NCBI GenBank assembly: GCA_964388305.1
Contig: CAYMAA010000012.1
Span: 1-25,800 of the forward strand
Direction of reading: 5' to 3'
Source: JAJQCI01 sp964388305
Lineage (GTDB): Bacteria > Bacillota > Clostridia > Lachnospirales > CAG-274
DNA: 25,800 nt
Positions 23,558-25,800 of the stretch are shown piece by piece. How positions within the stretch are numbered: the first letter of the stretch is position 1; every line of letters starts with the position of its first letter. A model generated the notes under the pieces. That model made no database searches, was not told the DNA's origin, and saw only the letters and a list, made by a program, of their open reading frames with translations. The translations under genes and the position numbers were made by a program.

Positions 23558-24655
23558 ATGAAAAAGGATATTTTAATTTATCCCATAATTATAATATTGT
23601 TTTCGGCTCTTTTTTTTGTTTTGCCAAAGGAGGACTTTTCACAAAACGAAAACAGATATTTGGAAAAGCTGCCTGTTCTCACATTAAACGAGGTTAAAAG
23701 CGGAAGATACGCAAAGGCTTTGGGAGAATATTTATGCGGCCGTTTCCCCGCAAAAACAAGTCTTACAGGCTTTAAAAACTGCTTCGAAAAATATGCCTTG
23801 GGCAAAACCGAAGTAAACGGAATATATTTTGCCAAAGACGGATATTATATAGAAAAATATGAAAAACCCCAAAATACCGAAGAAATTATTGACAGAATAA
23901 ACAGCTTTTGCGCTGAAACCGATACCGCAAATGTTTATACACTTCTTGTGCCAACAGCCGTTTCCGTTTATAAGGATAAGCTCCCCTTTGTATATGAAGA
24001 GGCTGAGCAAAACGATACAATAAACCGGATTTACTCAAGCCTTAATTGTAAAACTGTGGACATAAGGGAAATTTTAAACCAAAATAAGGATAAACAGCTT
24101 TATTACAGGCTTGACCACCACTGGACAACGGAGGGCGCTTATTTAGCCTACACAAAAATTGCGGAAAAAATGGGTTTTGACCCTTTAAGCAAAAATTATT
24201 TTAATATAGAAACAGTTACAAATGATTTTAAAGGCACAATATACTCCAAAGCGCTTATGCCTGCCCAAGGCGACGCCATTGATGTGTATAAAAGCAATAC
24301 AAGCTTCACGGTGGAATATAAGGATAGCGGCGAAGTAACCAACAGCCTTTATAATTTTGATTATTTGAATAAAAAGGATAAATACTCCCTGTTTTTAAAT
24401 AATATTCACCCGTTAATTGAAATTACAAATAACGATATTGAAAACAATAACAGCCTTATGATTGTTAAGGACAGCTACGCCAACTGCGCTGCGCCTTTTT
24501 TGGCGGAGCATTTTAAAAAGATATATGTTTTTGATACAAGGTACTATAAGGAAAGCATAAGCAAATTTGCAAATGAAAAAAGCATAAACGAAATTTTGTT
24601 TTTGTATAATGTAAATACAATAGACACTGATTTGGGAATAAAGGGAATATACTGA
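23558..24655 (+). CDS. DHHW family (AlgJ/AlgX-like) acetylation protein
   Basis: A 365-residue protein with an N-terminal membrane anchor (about residues 4-22) and an extracytoplasmic SGNH-like fold. The hallmark DHHW lies at residues 186-189 (YRLDHHWTTEGAY), and the probable nucleophile is in MIVKDSYAN (about residues 304-312). This is the architecture of AlgJ/AlgX and of clostridial DHHW proteins that pass acetyl groups from an MBOAT protein to an exported polymer. It follows the MBOAT gene by 9 nt with GAGGTG as RBS and should work with it at the outer face of the membrane. The acceptor polymer is unknown. Confidence 0.9.
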   Translation: MKKDILIYPIIIILFSALFFVLPKEDFSQNENRYLEKLPVLTLNEVKSGRYAKALGEYLCGRFPAKTSLTGFKNCFEKYALGKTEVNGIYFAKDGYYIEKYEKPQNTEEIIDRINSFCAETDTANVYTLLVPTAVSVYKDKLPFVYEEAEQNDTINRIYSSLNCKTVDIREILNQNKDKQLYYRLDHHWTTEGAYLAYTKIAEKMGFDPLSKNYFNIETVTNDFKGTIYSKALMPAQGDAIDVYKSNTSFTVEYKDSGEVTNSLYNFDYLNKKDKYSLFLNNIHPLIEITNNDIENNNSLMIVKDSYANCAAPFLAEHFKKIYVFDTRYYKESISKFANEKSINEILFLYNVNTIDTDLGIKGIY

Positions 24656-24670
24656 GAGAAAGGAAAGACG

Positions 24671-25552
24671 ATGAAAAAAACAATTTTTATCTGCCTTATA
24701 ATGTGTATATTTTTAACGGTAAATGCCCTTGGAAAATTTGGGGATATTTACAAAAACTACAGCATAATAAAGCAGATTGTTAAAACATCCGCAGTTTTGC
24801 CTCAAGATGAAGTAAAGCCGGCAATAAAACCCAATAATAACTATGTTGCCGGCACAAGGTTTGCAAAGCCAATACCCGATATTGACATAAACGATACCTC
24901 AACGGACGTGTTTTTTGAAAACTCCGCTTTTTTCGGAGATTCTCTTATGGAGGGCTTTGGGAGATACTGCGAGGCAAAGGGGAACGGCTTTTTGGGAAGT
25001 CCCCTGTTTTTTGCCGTAAAAAGCTTTTCTCTCAATCAGGCAATAAAACCTTTATCCGAAAGCGTTATACATTTGGTATGGCAGGGCAAAGAAATGCTTG
25101 TGGAAGATATAATTGCCCAAACGGGTGTAAAACGTGCGTTTTTGTTTTTCGGCATAAACGATATGGTGGGACTTACCCCCGATGAAACAATTAACGAGTA
25201 CAGCATACTCCTTTACAGAATACATACAAAGGCTCCCGACTGCAAAATTTACATATTAGGGCCTACTTATATGTATAATGCGAGTCAAAGGGAAAACCTC
25301 AATAATAAAAATTTAAGAGAATTTAACAATAAAATGTATAATTTCTGCGAAGGGTATGATTATATGGAATTTATAAACATAGGCGACAGACTTATAGACG
25401 GCAGCGATGGTTTGCAGCAGCAATATTCTTCGGACAGCTATGTACACGTCACCTCTCAAGCCTATGATGTGTGGGTAAAGGTTTTGCGTGCCTATGCACT
25501 GTATTTTGCAGAGCATGAAAGAGAAAACGAGCAAAATTCTGCTTCCCGATAA
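24671..25552 (+). CDS. SGNH/GDSL hydrolase-like protein, surface-anchored
   Basis: A 293-residue protein with an N-terminal hydrophobic anchor or signal (about residues 4-21), then an SGNH hydrolase domain. The block I motif FFGDSLMEGF holds Ser91. Block III is GIND (Gly161, Asn163, Asp164). Block V has Asp255 and His259 in SDSYVHV. All catalytic residues are present. It could transfer or remove acetyl groups on the polymer modified by the upstream MBOAT and DHHW proteins. It starts 15 nt after the DHHW gene and is the last intact gene of the operon. A remnant of a GNAT gene follows after 21 nt. Confidence 0.9.
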   Translation: MKKTIFICLIMCIFLTVNALGKFGDIYKNYSIIKQIVKTSAVLPQDEVKPAIKPNNNYVAGTRFAKPIPDIDINDTSTDVFFENSAFFGDSLMEGFGRYCEAKGNGFLGSPLFFAVKSFSLNQAIKPLSESVIHLVWQGKEMLVEDIIAQTGVKRAFLFFGINDMVGLTPDETINEYSILLYRIHTKAPDCKIYILGPTYMYNASQRENLNNKNLREFNNKMYNFCEGYDYMEFINIGDRLIDGSDGLQQQYSSDSYVHVTSQAYDVWVKVLRAYALYFAEHERENEQNSASR

Positions 25553-25573
25553 AAATAATAAAAGGGGTATAAT

Positions 25574-25633
25574 ATGATAAGAGAAATAAACTATAATGAT
25601 TTTGATAATCTTCTGAATTTATATACACAATGA
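25574..25633 (+). pseudogene. Truncated start of a GNAT-type acetyltransferase gene
   Basis: An ATG with AAGGGG upstream opens 19 codons (MIREINYNDFDNLLNLYTQ) and then stops. The sequence is typical of the N-terminus of GNAT acetyltransferases, and the rest of the domain is missing. The break falls where a transposase-like frame begins. It was probably the eighth gene of the operon before an insertion. Identification rests on a short stretch. Confidence 0.5.
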
Positions 25634-25800
25634 GAAAGATTGCCTTAAATTTGGCAAGAGAATACAAAAACCGTCTTGAACCCAAAAAATCCATAAGCGG
25701 CATCTTTAAGCGCAACCTGTTTGACGTCAATAATTTAGCGAAATTTATCCGCTATTTTATTGCCTTAATTGACATTACAGTTTTGTTACAAAATCAGAAT
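25630..25800 (+). mobile_element. Likely 3' remnant of a transposase gene
   Basis: A frame opening at 25630 encodes MRKIALNLAREYKNRLEPKK… and stays open to the window edge. The pattern RKIALNLA followed by a basic KKSISGIFKRN stretch resembles the C-terminal end of ISAs1-family transposases, which end in a similar RRIALNLL…KR element. There is no room for the catalytic domain upstream, so this would be a fragment. It directly adjoins the broken GNAT gene. The frame runs to the window edge and could continue. Alternative: an unrelated gene with an internal start. Confidence 0.35.

Overview
The window looks like a chromosomal scaffold from a low-GC, spore-lineage anaerobe of the Clostridia (Bacillota), probably Lachnospirales-like. 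The reasons are an AT-rich composition, strong GGAGG-type ribosome binding sites, a membrane-anchored Lon-like protease of the LonB type, a PheB-hom-lysC cluster, a recJ-apt pair and a DUF4358/MBOAT/DHHW/SGNH cluster. The taxonomy is inferred from gene content only. A run of exactly 100 Ns at 12334-12433 marks an assembly gap of unknown true size.

Layout. (1) 1-1658, minus: a small CXXC protein followed by lonB, whose 3' end lies outside the window. (2) 1820-4867, minus: an ACT-domain regulator (PheB/UPF0735 family), hom and lysC, the entry to threonine/methionine and the shared aspartate pathway, with a strong promoter and a TTCG-loop terminator. (3) 4898-6347, plus: a solitary xylose isomerase with its own extended -10 promoter and a bidirectional terminator. 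(4) 6353-10164, minus: two overlapping half-transporters forming a heterodimeric ABC exporter with one degenerate ATP site, preceded by a 60-bp triple tandem repeat that carries the promoter, RBS and start codon. (5) 10470-12657, minus: a large membrane-anchored PEGA-domain protein whose cytoplasmic N-terminal part holds a 39-bp (13-residue) tandem repeat broken by the assembly gap. (6) 12685-13462, minus: two overlapping small genes of unknown function. (7) 13505-17636, minus: DUF3592 membrane protein, DUF1189 membrane protein, recJ, apt and a flavin reductase-like protein. (8) 17723-25552, plus: seven tightly packed genes. (9) 25574-25800: the start of a GNAT acetyltransferase gene cut off by what looks like the 3' end of a transposase gene.

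The most interesting region is (8). Its first three genes encode a VWA/DUF2201-type protein with a degenerate metallopeptidase motif, a MoxR-like AAA+ ATPase and an unusual leucine-rich-repeat protein. The next four encode a DUF4358 lipoprotein, an AlgI/DltB-type MBOAT O-acyltransferase, a DHHW (AlgJ/AlgX-like) protein and an SGNH esterase/transferase-like protein, which together look like a surface-polymer O-acetylation machine. The spacing (-1 to +15 nt at every junction) and a single visible promoter suggest co-transcription. This would couple a MoxR-VWA-LRR module to cell-surface acylation. That link is inferred from layout alone.

Smaller signals include a shared palindrome-plus-terminator arrangement at the ends of two unrelated minus-strand genes, a hairpin abutting the lonB RBS, and an AT-rich motif repeated in two intergenic spacers. 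No rRNA, tRNA, CRISPR array or known riboswitch was recognised.
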